64,000 nt of DNA from Leminorella richardii (GTDB lineage: Bacteria > Pseudomonadota > Gammaproteobacteria > Enterobacterales > Enterobacteriaceae): assembly GCF_900478135.1 (NCBI RefSeq), contig NZ_LS483470.1, positions 2,414,501 through 2,478,500 of the forward strand, given 5' to 3'. A program made the position numbers and the translations under genes. The notes beneath the pieces were generated by a model. That model was given only the letters and a program-made list of their open reading frames with translations, had not been told where the DNA came from and did not search any database. Positions 27,874 to 39,820 of this stretch are shown piece by piece (the stretch's first letter is position 1; each line of letters starts with the position of its first letter).

Positions 27874-28419
27874 TTATAAAGATACCTGAACGAGGGTTTG
27901 CCCCTGCGATAGCGTCATGACCCGAAGTTCCCCCTCATCCAGCAGCCCAAAGCTTGCCGGATGGCCGCCTTTGGGCAGACTGACCGAGCCGGGGTTAAAC
28001 AGGAACAGCTGTTCCCATTTTTCTGCCTGAGGAATGTGAGTATGCCCGTAAACAAAAACGTCGCCTGCGCCCAACGGAGGCAGCTTTTGCGGATGATAAT
28101 GGTGGCCGTGTGTCAGAAAAAGCCGCCGATCCTCAAGCAATACCTGCTGCCAGGTTGCCTCAATGGGAAACGTCAGCAGCATCTGATCGACTTCGCTGTC
28201 ACAGTTTCCCCGTACGGCAATAATGCGCTCAGCAACGCTGTTAAGCCTATCGGCCACCTCAGCGGGCGCATACCCTTCGGGAAGAGGGTTGCGCGGCCCG
28301 TGATACATCAGGTCGCCCAGTAAAATCAACCGATCGGCCTTTAGGCGAACGAACTGCTCCAGCACCTTTTCGGTGGCGGGCAGAGAGCCGTGCAAATCGG
28401 AAGCAAACATCAGCTTCAT
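27874..28419 (-). CDS. yfcE: Phosphodiesterase YfcE
   Basis: Calcineurin-like metallophosphoesterase of 181 residues (E. coli 184). The metal motifs are SDLHGS (7-12), GDLMYHGPRN (about 36-45), RGNCDSEVDQ (about 70-79), LTHGHHYHP and YGHTHIPQ. The E. coli enzyme hydrolyses phosphodiesters such as bis-pNPP in a manganese-dependent way. It heads the yfcE-yfcD group on the minus strand. Confidence 0.96.
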   Translation of the reverse strand: MKLMFASDLHGSLPATEKVLEQFVRLKADRLILLGDLMYHGPRNPLPEGYAPAEVADRLNSVAERIIAVRGNCDSEVDQMLLTFPIEATWQQVLLEDRRLFLTHGHHYHPQKLPPLGAGDVFVYGHTHIPQAEKWEQLFLFNPGSVSLPKGGHPASFGLLDEGELRVMTLSQGQTLVQVSL

Positions 28420-28671
28420 TGATACGCTACCCTGAAACTAAACGTGTCGGCAAATATACCGCACTTTACCGCGTCATGCGATGGTTTCTCTATATAGCGA
28501 TAAGCCCCGAAAGCACCTTATGAAACAGATAGAGCAATAAAAAATCTACTGATGTTGTGAGCCATCAAACGCTATTGCGCCACGAGTTCGCTATGATTAA
28601 GGTAGTCACACTGTATTTTCTCTTTTGTGCAAGACGGTTCAACCCGTTACGGCAGTTTCAGGAGATCGCCC

Positions 28672-29574
28672 ATGCATATACTGATCACCGGCGCAACCGG
28701 CCTTATCGGACGCCCTCTCACCAAGAAGCTTCTTTCTCAGTCGCATGAGGTTACGCTGCTAACCCGCAGCTCTGACAAGGCCAGAGCGCTGTTTGGCGAA
28801 TCAGTCTCTATCTTAAACTCTTTAGACCACCTCCCCTCATTGGACAACGTTGACGCTGTGATTAATCTGGCTGGAGAGCCCATTGCCGACAAGCGTTGGA
28901 CCGACGAGCAGAAACATCGCCTTTGTCAGAGCCGCTGGCAGCTAACTGCTCAGATTAGCAAGCTGATACAGGAAAGCCACACACCGCCGTCGGTTTTCAT
29001 CTCCGGTTCAGCGGTTGGCTATTACGGCGATCAGGGGCAAAGCATTGTGACGGAGGATGAAACGCCCCACAGTGAGTTTACCCACATGCTGTGCCAACGC
29101 TGGGAGGCCGAAGCCCTTCAGGCGCAAAGTGAAAAAACGCGAGTTTGTCTTCTTCGTACCGGCATCGTGCTGTCAACGGAAGGGGGCGCACTGGCTAAAA
29201 TGATGCCGATCTTCAAGGCCGGGCTCGGTGGCCCTTTAGGCTCTGGGCTTCAGTATATGCCCTGGATACACATCGACGACATGGTGAACGGTATCCTGTT
29301 TTTACTCAATACGCCGGTTCTTCAGGGCCCTTTTAATATGGTTGCCCCTTACCCCGTTCACAACGAACTGTTTACCGACCTGCTAGCGTCCGCTCTCGAC
29401 AGACCACACCTGTTCCGCACGCCAGCCTTTGCCGTCCGTCTGCTGATGGGTGAAGCCTCAATATTAGTTCTTGGCGGGCAGAGAGCGCTGCCCAAGCGGC
29501 TGGAAGATGCAGGATTTGAGTTTAGCTATTCCGAGCTGGAGAACGCGTTTAAAAACCTGTTTCCCGTTGGCTAA
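28672..29574 (+). CDS. yfcH: Epimerase-like NAD(P)-binding protein YfcH
   Basis: Extended-SDR/SDR39U1 family of 300 residues (E. coli 297). [16 protein letters not shown] contains the GATGLIG nucleotide loop; [28 protein letters not shown] and the C-terminal DUF1731 domain ([14 protein letters not shown]) are typical. The start at 28672 follows CAGGAGATCGCCC; an earlier in-frame ATG lacks a good ribosome site. Substrate unknown. Confidence 0.93.
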   Translation: MHILITGATGLIGRPLTKKLLSQSHEVTLLTRSSDKARALFGESVSILNSLDHLPSLDNVDAVINLAGEPIADKRWTDEQKHRLCQSRWQLTAQISKLIQESHTPPSVFISGSAVGYYGDQGQSIVTEDETPHSEFTHMLCQRWEAEALQAQSEKTRVCLLRTGIVLSTEGGALAKMMPIFKAGLGGPLGSGLQYMPWIHIDDMVNGILFLLNTPVLQGPFNMVAPYPVHNELFTDLLASALDRPHLFRTPAFAVRLLMGEASILVLGGQRALPKRLEDAGFEFSYSELENAFKNLFPVG

Positions 29575-29589
29575 CTGGAATAGCAGCCA

Positions 29590-30162
29590 TCAGGACTTGC
29601 CGCCCTGCCAGCGGGTAAACAGATCGGTTTCAATATCGAACTGATCCAGCACGCGACAAACGGTTTGGTCGATGATATCTCCGATGGTTTCAGGCCGATG
29701 ATAAAAGGCCGGCATCGGCGGCATAATAACCGCACCCAGTTCGGCAGCCTGAGTCATCAGGCGAAGATGGCCTAGATGCAGCGGCGTTTCCCGCACGCAT
29801 AACACTAGCGGCTTTCTCTCTTTTAACGTTACGTCTGCTGCCCGGCTCAGCAGTTCGTCCGTATAGCTATTGACGATGGCCGAAAGGGTTTTCATCGAAC
29901 AGGGAAGAATGACCATTCCGTGACAGCGAAAAGATCCGGAAGAGACGGAAGCGGCGATGTCACGCACGTCGTGAACCACGTCTGCCAGCTCGGTCACTTC
30001 GCGCAAAGAAAAGTCTGTCTCCAACGACAGCGTCTGACGGGCAGCCTGGCTCATGATCAAATGGCTTTCAATCTGCGGGCAGTCTTTCAATACCTGTAGC
30101 AGGCGTACGCCGTACAGTGCACCGCTGGCGCCTGAAATGCCAACAATCAGTCTTTTCATCAT
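29590..30162 (-). CDS. ubiX: Flavin prenyltransferase UbiX
   Basis: Makes the prenylated FMN cofactor needed by the UbiD decarboxylase of ubiquinone synthesis. MKRLIVGISGASGALYG holds the Rossmann-like flavin loop; SSGSFRCHGMVILPCSMKTL and CVRETPLHLGHLRLM follow the E. coli protein (189). Two ATGs lie side by side at 30162 and 30159; the first is 11 bases from GGAAGG. It lies downstream of purF on the same strand beyond a terminator-like gap. Confidence 0.95.
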   Translation of the reverse strand: MMKRLIVGISGASGALYGVRLLQVLKDCPQIESHLIMSQAARQTLSLETDFSLREVTELADVVHDVRDIAASVSSGSFRCHGMVILPCSMKTLSAIVNSYTDELLSRAADVTLKERKPLVLCVRETPLHLGHLRLMTQAAELGAVIMPPMPAFYHRPETIGDIIDQTVCRVLDQFDIETDLFTRWQGGKS

Positions 30163-30254
30163 GGGGATCGCGTCCTTCCTCTCTGTTTGACCACAGACTT
30201 TGCCGCAATCACTGGCCTTAATCAATCTTAATCATAGAGAAACTTATTCATAGA

Positions 30255-30307
30255 AGAAAAAGGCGCGACCTTCACTTACCCGCAGGTAAAAACAGAGGAT
30301 CGCGCCT
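30255..30307 (-). terminator. Terminator of the purF operon
   Basis: Minus-strand stem AGGCGCGA...TCGCGCCT encloses a smaller hairpin (TTACCTGCGGGTAA) and is followed by TTTTTC. It lies 32 bases beyond the purF stop. Confidence 0.75.
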
Positions 30308-30338
30308 ATTTGGGTGCGGGGAACAACCGGCTGCTAAA

Positions 30339-31856
<1,518 letters not shown>

Positions 31857-31904
31857 GCTGTCTCTTCCTCATCAGTATCGCCGACCGCAACCCCCGTTAA
31901 CTCG

Positions 31905-32402
31905 CTAGGGTATTGCGTTCGGCAGAAAACTCGACGAACTCTGTAAATGGTCAAAGAACCATTTGATTAGTGGGCTAAATTGCGGGATCAGCTGAGACTG
32001 AACCCAGGCTTCGCTTTGAGAAAACGCCGTAAAGGAATCGAGGAAAAACAGCAGAGCAGCAACAATCAGCACACCGCGCAGCGCACCGAAGCAGATACCC
32101 AGTACGCGATCTGTACCGGAAAGCCCCGTATGTTTAACCAAAGACCCAATCACATAGTTAACGATAGCACCCACAATTAGCGTCGCAACAAACAACGCGG
32201 CAATGGCAATGGCATTACGTATCAGCTCGTCCTGAAACTGCGTAAAGTAGACCGTCAGGTAGGGATAAAAACGACTGGCGACAAAAAACGCCGCAACCCA
32301 GGTCACCAACGACAGCGCTTCACGAACGAACCCACGAATCAGGCTGACCAGAAGAGAAAAGGCAATAACGCCGATAATGACATAGTCAACCCAGTTCAGC
32401 AT
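31905..32402 (-). CDS. cvpA: Colicin V production protein CvpA
   Basis: Inner-membrane protein of 165 residues with four hydrophobic helices, following E. coli CvpA (162): [21 protein letters not shown], the conserved [32 protein letters not shown] and the C-terminal SSSSFLPNA. The start at 32402 gives the family N-terminus; a frame 12 codons longer exists. It is needed for colicin V export in E. coli and affects envelope stress resistance. It lies 48 bases before purF. Confidence 0.96.
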   Translation of the reverse strand: MLNWVDYVIIGVIAFSLLVSLIRGFVREALSLVTWVAAFFVASRFYPYLTVYFTQFQDELIRNAIAIAALFVATLIVGAIVNYVIGSLVKHTGLSGTDRVLGICFGALRGVLIVAALLFFLDSFTAFSQSEAWVQSQLIPQFSPLIKWFFDHLQSSSSFLPNAIP

Positions 32403-32530
32403 ACCCACATCCATGCAGTGACGTAAAACTTCATACAATTTACCTATACAAAATACTACGCCGTCGCGTTGCGGCGCATTTTACCAGAAAAAGAAAACGT
32501 TTGCGTATCGATTTTATCGGTAAGCAAACG

Positions 32531-33253
32531 TTACCGTGCAGTTGTATATGCTTTAACCTGCCCGCTGAGGCCCGTCAGGCGATTAAGCTCCGGCAAAGCA
32601 GACTCCAGCTTCTGTTTTGACGGGTCAGGCCCAACGATAAGGCGCGTCACTTTACCCTGAACCGGCGTGGCAGGAATAGTGTAGACCCGATATCCCGACA
32701 GGCGCAGCGTTGCCACCAGCTCATTAACCCTGTCTGCATTCTTTAACGCACCGAGCTGAACAATATAGGCCTGCCCGACAGGCGCCTTTTCCTGAGGCTT
32801 GTCTACTGGCTTATCTTTGGGCTTGTCCTTAGGCTTCTCAGCTTCCGGCTTAGTCACCGGCTTCGCCTCGGCAGGTTTACTTTCCGGCTTTGTTGACGCT
32901 GTGGTACCTGTTGCGGTCGCGCCTGCGGTGCCTGCTGTTGATGTTTCTTTTGGCGGAGACGTTGGCGGTGCGGTATCTGGCGGGGTCGTTCCCGCTGTTT
33001 GAGCAGAAGCGCCCTGTCCCTGTTTGTCATCGGAACTACCGCTGGCCGCTGGCGGTGTCTGCGGCAGGTTATGGTTCACCGACGGTAAAATTTCGGTATT
33101 CTGATCGTCACCCTCTTTGGGCACCAGCGGAATAGAAGCAAACGTGTCTTCATAGTGCTTCTTTTTACCATCAAACAGGTTGGGCAGTACGATCACGCCA
33201 ATGGCGACAATAATAACTGCACCAACCAGCCTGTTTTGAAACTGACTAGCCAT
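32531..33253 (-). CDS. dedD: Cell-division SPOR protein DedD
   Basis: The 240-residue protein has an N-terminal membrane helix (LVGAVIIVAIGVIVLPNLF), a long low-complexity linker rich in Pro, Lys and Thr (repeats of KPKDKP near 145-160) and a C-terminal SPOR domain (about 160-240: YIVQLGALKNADRVNELV). SPOR binds denuded septal peptidoglycan and supports constriction. It is about 20 residues longer than E. coli DedD because of the linker. It overlaps folC by 8 bases. Confidence 0.95.
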   Translation of the reverse strand: MASQFQNRLVGAVIIVAIGVIVLPNLFDGKKKHYEDTFASIPLVPKEGDDQNTEILPSVNHNLPQTPPAASGSSDDKQGQGASAQTAGTTPPDTAPPTSPPKETSTAGTAGATATGTTASTKPESKPAEAKPVTKPEAEKPKDKPKDKPVDKPQEKAPVGQAYIVQLGALKNADRVNELVATLRLSGYRVYTIPATPVQGKVTRLIVGPDPSKQKLESALPELNRLTGLSGQVKAYTTAR

Positions 33254-34517
33254 GCTGTTCTCCCTCTGACTGTGCTTCCATCACGTGAGCAACGGTATGA
33301 AACGAGCCGCAAACCACAATAGTGTCTTCGGGGCGCGCATCTTTCAGCGCCTGCTGCCAGGCCTGTGCCACGTCGGTAAATATTCTGGCGCCGGGTAGAT
33401 GCTCGGCCAAAAGTTCGGCCTTGGCGCCGCGAGGCCCCTCAAGGGGAGCGCAGTACCAGATGTCCACCTGAGGCTTCAGGCATGCCAGCGTGCCTGCGAT
33501 ATCTTTATCCGCCAGCATCCCCACTACGGCATAAACGCGACCGCCGGATTTTGGCAAAGACGACAGGCGCTGAGCTAGATAGGCCGCCGCGTGGGGATTG
33601 TGGGCCACGTCTAAAATTCTCAGCGGCTTCTCGCCGATGGTCTGAAAACGGCCGGGTAGCGATGCCTGCGTTAATCCTTGACGAATAGCGTCAGGCTCAA
33701 CGTTCAGCCCAGAATAGCAAAGCGCCGCCAGCGCCGTCGCCGCATTCGGCAGAGGAACCAAGGGTTCCGGCAGGTTATCCAACTCAATATCCTTTGATTG
33801 CCAGCGCCATACGCCTTCTCTAGGCTCATCAAACGACCAGTCCACTCCACGCCGATAAAGAGTCGCTCTCGTCTCTGCGGCAACATCAGCAATAGAGCTT
33901 GGCATGTCCGGCTCGCCCACTACCGCAGGCTTATCAGCACGAAAAATACCGGCCTTTTCTCGGCCAATGGCTTCGCGATCGGCGCCAAGCCAGTCGGTAT
34001 GGTCTAGCGCGATGCTGGTAACAACGGCAACGTTAGGGTCAACAATATTTGTGGCGTCCAGTCGACCACCCAGCCCTACTTCCAAAATCACAGCATCAAG
34101 CCCTGCGCGCTTAAACAGATCTAGCGCGGACAGCGTGCCAAATTCAAAGTAGGTCAGGGATGTGCTTCCTCTCCCCTGCTCAATGCGGGAAAAGGCCTGA
34201 CTGTGTTCACTCTCCGCCAGCTCTACGCCCTGAATTCTCACCCGTTCGGTATAGCGTACAAGATGAGGAGAGCTATAAACGCCGACGCGTAGCCCCTGCG
34301 CCATAAGAATCGCTTCCAGCGTGCGGCAGGTGGTTCCCTTACCGTTGGTGCCAGCGACAGTGAAAATAAAGGGGGCAGGATGAAGAAGATCGAGTGATGC
34401 CGCGACGGCACGAACGCGCTCCAGTCCCAGTTCAATAGCCTGACTGTGCAAGCGCTCAAGATAGTAAAGCCACGCGGCGAGAGGCGACGTGGCTTGAGGT
34501 ATGTCCAGCTCTTTCAT
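33246..34517 (-). CDS. folC: Bifunctional dihydrofolate / folylpolyglutamate synthase
   Basis: Adds glutamate to dihydropteroate and extends polyglutamate tails on folates. The 423 residues match E. coli FolC (422). The ATP loop TVAGTNGKGTTCRTLEAIL lies near residues 54-72, with SSPHLVRYTERVRI and EVGLGGRLDATN following and ILDVAHNPHAA in the C-terminal domain. It lies between accD and dedD on the minus strand; an 8-bp GC-rich hairpin (34551-34570) stands before it. Confidence 0.98.
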   Translation of the reverse strand: MKELDIPQATSPLAAWLYYLERLHSQAIELGLERVRAVAASLDLLHPAPFIFTVAGTNGKGTTCRTLEAILMAQGLRVGVYSSPHLVRYTERVRIQGVELAESEHSQAFSRIEQGRGSTSLTYFEFGTLSALDLFKRAGLDAVILEVGLGGRLDATNIVDPNVAVVTSIALDHTDWLGADREAIGREKAGIFRADKPAVVGEPDMPSSIADVAAETRATLYRRGVDWSFDEPREGVWRWQSKDIELDNLPEPLVPLPNAATALAALCYSGLNVEPDAIRQGLTQASLPGRFQTIGEKPLRILDVAHNPHAAAYLAQRLSSLPKSGGRVYAVVGMLADKDIAGTLACLKPQVDIWYCAPLEGPRGAKAELLAEHLPGARIFTDVAQAWQQALKDARPEDTIVVCGSFHTVAHVMEAQSEGEQHG

Positions 34518-34604
34518 GATTCCCGTTCACTTAGCTACGGTTTCACCCATCGGCCCGAACGCTCGGGCCGCTGATTGACAGTTTGTCGCGAACGAGCCGA
34601 AAAA

Positions 34605-35534
34605 CTATTCGGCGGGCTGTTCGGGCTTCGCCACCGTTTCCGGCTCATCGCTTTCGGCGACAACGATCTCATCACCCTCGTGAGGCTGAGGCTGATGCGT
34701 CATCTTGGCCAGCAAACCCGCCAAGCGGTCGCGCATTTCTGTCCGACGAACAATCATGTCGATTGCGCCTTTCTCGATCAAAAACTCACTGCGCTGGAAC
34801 CCTGGAGGCAGCTTCTCGCGAACGGTCTGTTCAATAACGCGAGGACCGGCAAAACCGATAAGCGCCTTAGGCTCGGCAACGTTGACGTCACCCAGCATAG
34901 CCAAACTTGCCGATACACCGCCCATCGTAGGATCGGTCAGAACGGAGATATAGGGAAGCCCGCGTTCCTGCATTTTCGCTAGCGCTGCGCTGGTTTTCGC
35001 CATCTGCATCAGTGAGAACAGCGACTCCTGCATACGAGCGCCGCCGCTGGTAGAGAAGCAAACTAAAGGACAACCGTCTTCCAGCGCCTGTTCAACCGCT
35101 CTAACAAAGCGAGCGCCGACAACGGACGCCATAGAGCCGCCCATAAAAGAAAACTCAAACGCGGCAGCAACGACAGGCATTCCGTGCAGAGTGCCCTTCA
35201 TCACGACCATGGCGTCTTTTTCGTTAGTCTCTTTCTGAGCCGCAGACAGACGATCTTTGTATTTTTTAGAGTCTTTAAACTTCAGCAGATCCTTGGGCTC
35301 AAGCTCACTGCCCAACTCCGTTTCGCTGCCTTCGTCTAGGAAACTGTGTAAACGCGCGCGCGCGGTGATGCGCATATGGTGATCGCACTTCGGACAAACT
35401 TCCAGATTGCGATCCAGTTCGGCGCGATAGAGCACCTGCCCACAGCTGTCGCACTTGGTCCACACCCCTTCAGGAATACTGGCCTTGCGCGTAGGCGTGC
35501 TGCTTTTACTTAAAATTCTTTCAATCCAGCTCAT
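34605..35534 (-). CDS. accD: Acetyl-CoA carboxylase carboxyltransferase subunit beta
   Basis: Carboxyltransferase beta subunit, which with AccA moves the carboxyl group from biotin to acetyl-CoA. The 309 residues (E. coli 304) begin [12 protein letters not shown] four-cysteine zinc ribbon is formed by Cys27/Cys30 (CDSCG) and Cys46/Cys49 (CPKCDHH). The carboxyltransferase core includes [19 protein letters not shown] and [10 protein letters not shown]. The acidic, variable C-terminus is typical. Confidence 0.98.
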   Translation of the reverse strand: MSWIERILSKSSTPTRKASIPEGVWTKCDSCGQVLYRAELDRNLEVCPKCDHHMRITARARLHSFLDEGSETELGSELEPKDLLKFKDSKKYKDRLSAAQKETNEKDAMVVMKGTLHGMPVVAAAFEFSFMGGSMASVVGARFVRAVEQALEDGCPLVCFSTSGGARMQESLFSLMQMAKTSAALAKMQERGLPYISVLTDPTMGGVSASLAMLGDVNVAEPKALIGFAGPRVIEQTVREKLPPGFQRSEFLIEKGAIDMIVRRTEMRDRLAGLLAKMTHQPQPHEGDEIVVAESDEPETVAKPEQPAE

Positions 35535-35718
35535 GATGACCTTTCTGTTTAAATCGGCGACTCGCAGGCCTCGCTGCCAGACGAAAATCGTTCTTTAGCA
35601 GCGACAGCCGGTGTCGAACACAAAGACGCCGTCCATTAAACCATATCACCCCGACAGAGTGGAATAAAACTTGTCGGAGCCCCACATTCTCAACGTAATT
35701 TGTGCAGCGTTCGTTGTT

Positions 35719-36384
35719 TTACTGTACGTTTTTGTTCTTCGCTGCCGCCCTGCGGTGACGCAGCACCTCTATAACACCGGGCATAATAGAAATAATGATA
35801 ATCGCAACAATCAGCAGTTTCAGGTTCTCCTGCACGATTTTCAAATCGCCGAAAATATATCCTGCATAGGTGAACAACACAACCCAGACCACTGCGCCAA
35901 TCACATTATAGGCGGCAAAGTGACGATAGCTCATATGCCCCATTCCCGCCACAAAGGGCGCAAATGTCCGCACAATGGGGACAAACCTCGCTAAAATAAT
36001 GGTTTTTCCGCCGTGGCGTTCGTAAAAGGCGTGGGTTTTATCCAGATAGCTTCTCCGAAAAATTCGGGAATTAGGGTTTTTAAACAGCCTCTCCCCAAAC
36101 AGCCTGCCAATCGTATAGTTCACCGCATCACCGATAATAGCGGCAGTAATCATTAATAGCGCCATAAGGTGTACGTTAATATCGTTACCCGGCAGCGCAG
36201 CAAGTGCACCGGCGACAAAAAGCAGGGAGTCACCGGGTAAAAACGGTGTCACCACCAAACCGGTTTCACAAAACAGAATCAAAAACAGAATGCCGTAAAC
36301 CCACATACCGTAGTTTTCAAAAATCTGCGCCAGATGCACATCGATATGCAGGATAAAATCAATCAGATAGGTAATGTATTCCAT
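35719..36384 (-). CDS. dedA: DedA-family inner-membrane protein
   Basis: The 221-residue multi-helix protein has the DedA/SNARE-associated signatures: [22 protein letters not shown] (acidic and proline residues in a re-entrant region), [13 protein letters not shown], and [21 protein letters not shown]. DedA proteins are linked to undecaprenyl phosphate or lipid recycling and to proton-motive-force maintenance. It lies 8 bases downstream of truA and upstream of accD, the E. coli order. Confidence 0.96.
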   Translation of the reverse strand: MEYITYLIDFILHIDVHLAQIFENYGMWVYGILFLILFCETGLVVTPFLPGDSLLFVAGALAALPGNDINVHLMALLMITAAIIGDAVNYTIGRLFGERLFKNPNSRIFRRSYLDKTHAFYERHGGKTIILARFVPIVRTFAPFVAGMGHMSYRHFAAYNVIGAVVWVVLFTYAGYIFGDLKIVQENLKLLIVAIIIISIMPGVIEVLRHRRAAAKNKNVQ

Positions 36385-36392
36385 AACGGGAT

Positions 36393-37202
36393 TTATTCAC
36401 CAAGATCGTTATTCAAAAATAGCGGCCCAATAGGCAATGCAGGAAGCGCAAAACGCTCTGGATAGTCCACAGAAACCAGATACAGGCCTTCGGCCTTAGC
36501 CGTTGCCGCCGCCTGAGTGCGGTCCTTAGCCGCCAACAGCTCCGCCATCCAGCCTTCTTCCTGATTACCGCAGCCGATTTCCAACAGGCTGCCAACAATG
36601 TTCCTCACCATATGGTGAACAAACGCATTGGCCTTTATGTCTACCACGACGTAGGGCCCGTGTCGCGTGACCTTTAAATGATTTACATTCCTCCACGGCG
36701 TGCGGGACTGACACTGCACTGCGCGGAAAGAAGTGAAGTCATTTTCTCCCAGCAGACTCTGCCCAGCTCGGTGCATACGCTCTTCATCCAAAGGCAGATG
36801 AAAATGACTCACGCCGCGCCCGAGAATCGCAGGCCGCAGGCGGTGATTATAAATAATATAGCGGTAGCGGCGAGCCGTTGCGCTAAACCGCGCGTGAAAA
36901 TCCGGCTCCACGTTTTTTACCCACCTTACGGCGATGTCCGACGGGAGATTGGCATTAACGCCCAGCGTCCAGGCCACGTCTTTTCTTTGCACCTCGGTTT
37001 CAAAGTGCACTACCTGCCCAGTCGCATGCACGCCAGCATCGGTTCTTCCGGCACAAAATACGGTGACGGGGCTGTTCGCAACCTGGCTCAGCGCTTTTTC
37101 CAGCTCGCCCTGAACGCTGGCAACTTCCTGTTGACGCTGCCAGCCATAATAACGGCTGCCGTCATACTCAATGCCTAACGCAATCTTCACGCCTGAAGAC
37201 AT
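36393..37202 (-). CDS. truA: tRNA pseudouridine(38-40) synthase
   Basis: TruA modifies uridines 38-40 of the anticodon stem. The 269 residues match the family (E. coli 270): [18 protein letters not shown], the catalytic aspartate in [15 protein letters not shown] near residue 55, and [16 protein letters not shown]. The start codon shares one base with the usg stop, so the two are translationally coupled. Confidence 0.98.
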   Translation of the reverse strand: MSSGVKIALGIEYDGSRYYGWQRQQEVASVQGELEKALSQVANSPVTVFCAGRTDAGVHATGQVVHFETEVQRKDVAWTLGVNANLPSDIAVRWVKNVEPDFHARFSATARRYRYIIYNHRLRPAILGRGVSHFHLPLDEERMHRAGQSLLGENDFTSFRAVQCQSRTPWRNVNHLKVTRHGPYVVVDIKANAFVHHMVRNIVGSLLEIGCGNQEEGWMAELLAAKDRTQAAATAKAEGLYLVSVDYPERFALPALPIGPLFLNNDLGE

Positions 37203-38212
37203 CAGTACAGGTACTCCCGAACCAGGCTCTCCGCAGTTTTCACCGCCATCAGCGCGCCGCCAAAGCGGACATTATCCGCCACAGACCAGAATTGCAGGCG
37301 TTCCGGCTGGCCGTAGTCACCGCGCAGGCAGCCAATACTCAAATGCGGGTTTCCCGTCGCGTCGCCAACCTGAGTCGGGTAGTCGCCCTCTTCGCTGAGC
37401 TGAATGTCATCAGCGCCTTCTAAGGCCTGAGTGGCCTCTTCAGGAGACATTTCTCTCATGCCTTCAAAATGGACTATCTGCCCGTGACCGTAGAATACCG
37501 ATGACAAAACGCATGAAACGGATACAGGTAAAGTGTCGTCCTGAAGAACTTTACGTACTTCATCTACCGCGCGACGCTCTTCAGGCACGCTGCCTTCTGC
37601 ATCCGGCATAAGGGGAAGCAGGTTAAATGCCAGCTGCCGTGTAAAAATGCCCTCTTCTATCGGCAACCCGTTGAGCAGCTTGGCGCTTTGCCCTGCAAGT
37701 TCATCCACTGCCGCCTTACCGTAAGAAGACGCAGCCAGCATCACCGTGGCCTGTAGACGGGCGAGCCCAGCAGCTTCAGAAAGCGGTTTTACTGCTGTTA
37801 ACAGTTGAGCCGTCAGGCTGCCAGCAACGGAAATAATGTTGCGGTTTCGGTACTCAGACAGCGCAGAGTCGTTAACACCAGGGACAACCAGTGGCACGTC
37901 AGGCTCCAGCGCGAAAATGCCGCTGCTATCGATAACAATGCAGCCATCGTCTGCTGCCGCTTGCGCATAGCGTAAAGACGCCTCCGAGCCCGCAACGAAA
38001 AATGCCATTTGGGCTAAAGACCAGTCAAACTCTGCCGCATCCTGTACGATATGACTCTTGCCATTAAAGCGAATATTTTCACCGGCTGAGCGCTCGCTGG
38101 CTAAAAGATAGAGCTCGCCAACGGGAAACTCGCGCTCTTGAAGCAGTTCGAGCAGCGCCTCACCCACAGCACCGGTTGCGCCAAGAACAGCAATTTGCCA
38201 TCCGTCAGTCAT
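37202..38212 (-). CDS. usg: USG-1 protein, aspartate-semialdehyde dehydrogenase homologue
   Basis: The 336-residue protein has the aspartate-semialdehyde dehydrogenase fold: the N-terminal nucleotide loop [17 protein letters not shown] (8-24) and C-terminal [19 protein letters not shown]. The segment that carries the catalytic cysteine in true dehydrogenases reads [10 protein letters not shown] here (about 128-137), so the cysteine is absent, as in E. coli Usg. It is therefore a probable pseudo-enzyme retained for another role. It lies between pdxB and truA. Confidence 0.95.
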   Translation of the reverse strand: MTDGWQIAVLGATGAVGEALLELLQEREFPVGELYLLASERSAGENIRFNGKSHIVQDAAEFDWSLAQMAFFVAGSEASLRYAQAAADDGCIVIDSSGIFALEPDVPLVVPGVNDSALSEYRNRNIISVAGSLTAQLLTAVKPLSEAAGLARLQATVMLAASSYGKAAVDELAGQSAKLLNGLPIEEGIFTRQLAFNLLPLMPDAEGSVPEERRAVDEVRKVLQDDTLPVSVSCVLSSVFYGHGQIVHFEGMREMSPEEATQALEGADDIQLSEEGDYPTQVGDATGNPHLSIGCLRGDYGQPERLQFWSVADNVRFGGALMAVKTAESLVREYLY

Positions 38213-38279
38213 ACAGAATTCTCCGAAAATAAATAAACAGAATAGATAGTTAAAGCGTCATTACACAGAAACGCAACAA

Positions 38280-38306
38280 CAGAGGCCTTTCAATAAAAAG
38301 CCTCTG
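38280..38306 (-). terminator. Hairpin between pdxB and usg
   Basis: CAGAGGC and GCCTCTG pair around a 13-base AT-rich loop. It follows the pdxB stop on the minus strand, though the better T-run is on the plus strand (TTTTCTTTATT), so it may act both ways. Confidence 0.55.
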
Positions 38307-38328
38307 TTTTCTTTATTTGCTGCGTAGA

Positions 38329-39468
38329 TTACAAGAGCGAGGTCGTAAATCCCAACTGCCTCAGACGTTCTGCCGTTTCCGCGCTATCGCACTCTACCAG
38401 CAGTGAGGACCACTCTCGGCGCTCAACGTACTCTTTTCGCAGGCGGTCAAACTCGCCCTTGATGCCAGCGGCTCTGCGTAAAGGGCCATCATCGCGGCGA
38501 ACATCATACACTAAATGCACCAGTCGTTTTAGCCGAGCTTCATCAAGCTCGCCACAAAAGCGAATTCGGTTAAACTCAGCCTGAGGCAGCAGCGACGACA
38601 GCGTGATTCGCTCTGGTCGACCTAGATACTCACTGAGTGCCTGATAAATCTGCGTAGTACCGCGTGCTTTGCCTTCTAACGAGTAGCCAGCAATATGGGC
38701 TGTGCCGATATCCACACGGTGCAGCAGCGGCACAATCAAATCGGGCTCCGGCTCCCAGACGTCAAGCACGGTATGAAGCTTTTTGCCTTTTTCCAACGCC
38801 CTAAGCAACGCAATATTATCAACCACGGCCCCCCGGCTGGCGTTAATCAAAATCCGCCCATCGGGGAGCGAAGAGAGTAAACTGTCATCAGCCATGTGAA
38901 AGGTTTTATACTCGCCGTCTTTAATTAGCGGCGTATGGAACGTCAGCACGTCCGCCTCTTTCACCAGTTTTTCCAACGGCCAGAAGGTTTCTCCATCGCT
39001 ATTCTTATCGCCATTTTTCTCACGAGGAGGATCGCACAGCAGCGTTTTGACCCCCATAGCACTCAGGCGATTGTTCAGCCGCGATCCCACGTTACCTACG
39101 CCTACGATGCCAACAACCTTGTCCTTAAGGAGAAAGCCGTCGCGCTCGGCCAGCGTTAGTAAAGAGGAGATAACGTATTCCACTACGGCGATCGCGTTAC
39201 AGCCGGGGGCACTGGAAAAACCAATGCCGTGCTGCTTTAGCCAAAGGTTGTCGACATGGTCAGTGCCTGCGGTCGCTGAACCGACAAACTTCACTCCCGT
39301 GCCGCTCAACAATTCGCCGTTAACCTTCGTCACCGAACGCACCATCAGGACGTCCGCACCATTGAGTCTTACAGGCGTCAAACCGCGCCCAGCAACAAGC
39401 TCCACCTCTCCCAGTCGCCCAAAAAGCTCTCGGGCATAGGGCATATTCTCATCCGCCAGAATTTTCAC
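38329..39468 (-). CDS. pdxB: Erythronate-4-phosphate dehydrogenase
   Basis: NAD-dependent dehydrogenase of the deoxyxylulose-5-phosphate-dependent vitamin B6 pathway. The 379-residue protein (E. coli 378) has the D-2-hydroxyacid dehydrogenase fold: [12 protein letters not shown], nucleotide loop [12 protein letters not shown] (about 122-133), [13 protein letters not shown] (about 210-222), the catalytic histidine in [16 protein letters not shown] and a C-terminal PdxB dimerisation domain. It heads the pdxB-usg-truA-dedA series. Confidence 0.98.
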   Translation of the reverse strand: MKILADENMPYARELFGRLGEVELVAGRGLTPVRLNGADVLMVRSVTKVNGELLSGTGVKFVGSATAGTDHVDNLWLKQHGIGFSSAPGCNAIAVVEYVISSLLTLAERDGFLLKDKVVGIVGVGNVGSRLNNRLSAMGVKTLLCDPPREKNGDKNSDGETFWPLEKLVKEADVLTFHTPLIKDGEYKTFHMADDSLLSSLPDGRILINASRGAVVDNIALLRALEKGKKLHTVLDVWEPEPDLIVPLLHRVDIGTAHIAGYSLEGKARGTTQIYQALSEYLGRPERITLSSLLPQAEFNRIRFCGELDEARLKRLVHLVYDVRRDDGPLRRAAGIKGEFDRLRKEYVERREWSSLLVECDSAETAERLRQLGFTTSLL

Positions 39469-39624
39469 ATTCGCATTCTCTTGTAATGTCCGCTCCCTGG
39501 GAAAACCACAGCTCAGACAGTGAAAAAAGTCTCAGCAGCACAAAAAGACGACCGTTCAGGCAACCGTCTATATTCTGTCAGTCACATCGCGTAACCCTTA
39601 TACGCTTATACGATTGTCAACCAA

Positions 39625-39704
39625 TTGGGTACAATGCTAATTCAGTACACTGTTATTTCAGTACACTGTTATTTCAGTACACTGTTATTTCAGTACAATG
39701 TAAT
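39625..39704. repeat. Tandem 16-bp repeat array upstream of queC
   Basis: Three identical copies of TTCAGTACACTGTTAT (39641-39688) are followed by one copy with two changes (39689-39704) and preceded by a copy matching at 11 of 16 positions (39625-39640). Each perfect copy contains the dyad CAGT-AC-ACTG, repeated every 16 bases, so several regulator dimers could bind side by side. The array lies 116-196 bases before the queC ATG in the 352-base pdxB-queC gap, which holds no other evident gene. Confidence 0.85.
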
Positions 39705-39820
39705 GAAGAATGGCTCGAAAGTACATGGATGCAGAACGATTTGTCCGCCCTGCTCCTGCGCTCTGGGGCGTTTCTCCCCCCTCTTTCAACCTTCACTAAT
39801 TTCTTTTTACGGAGCGAAAT

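Noticed and set aside
39614..39640. TTGTCA with TACAAT before queC as a promoter
   Set aside because: Only about 10 bases separate the elements, too close for a sigma-70 promoter.
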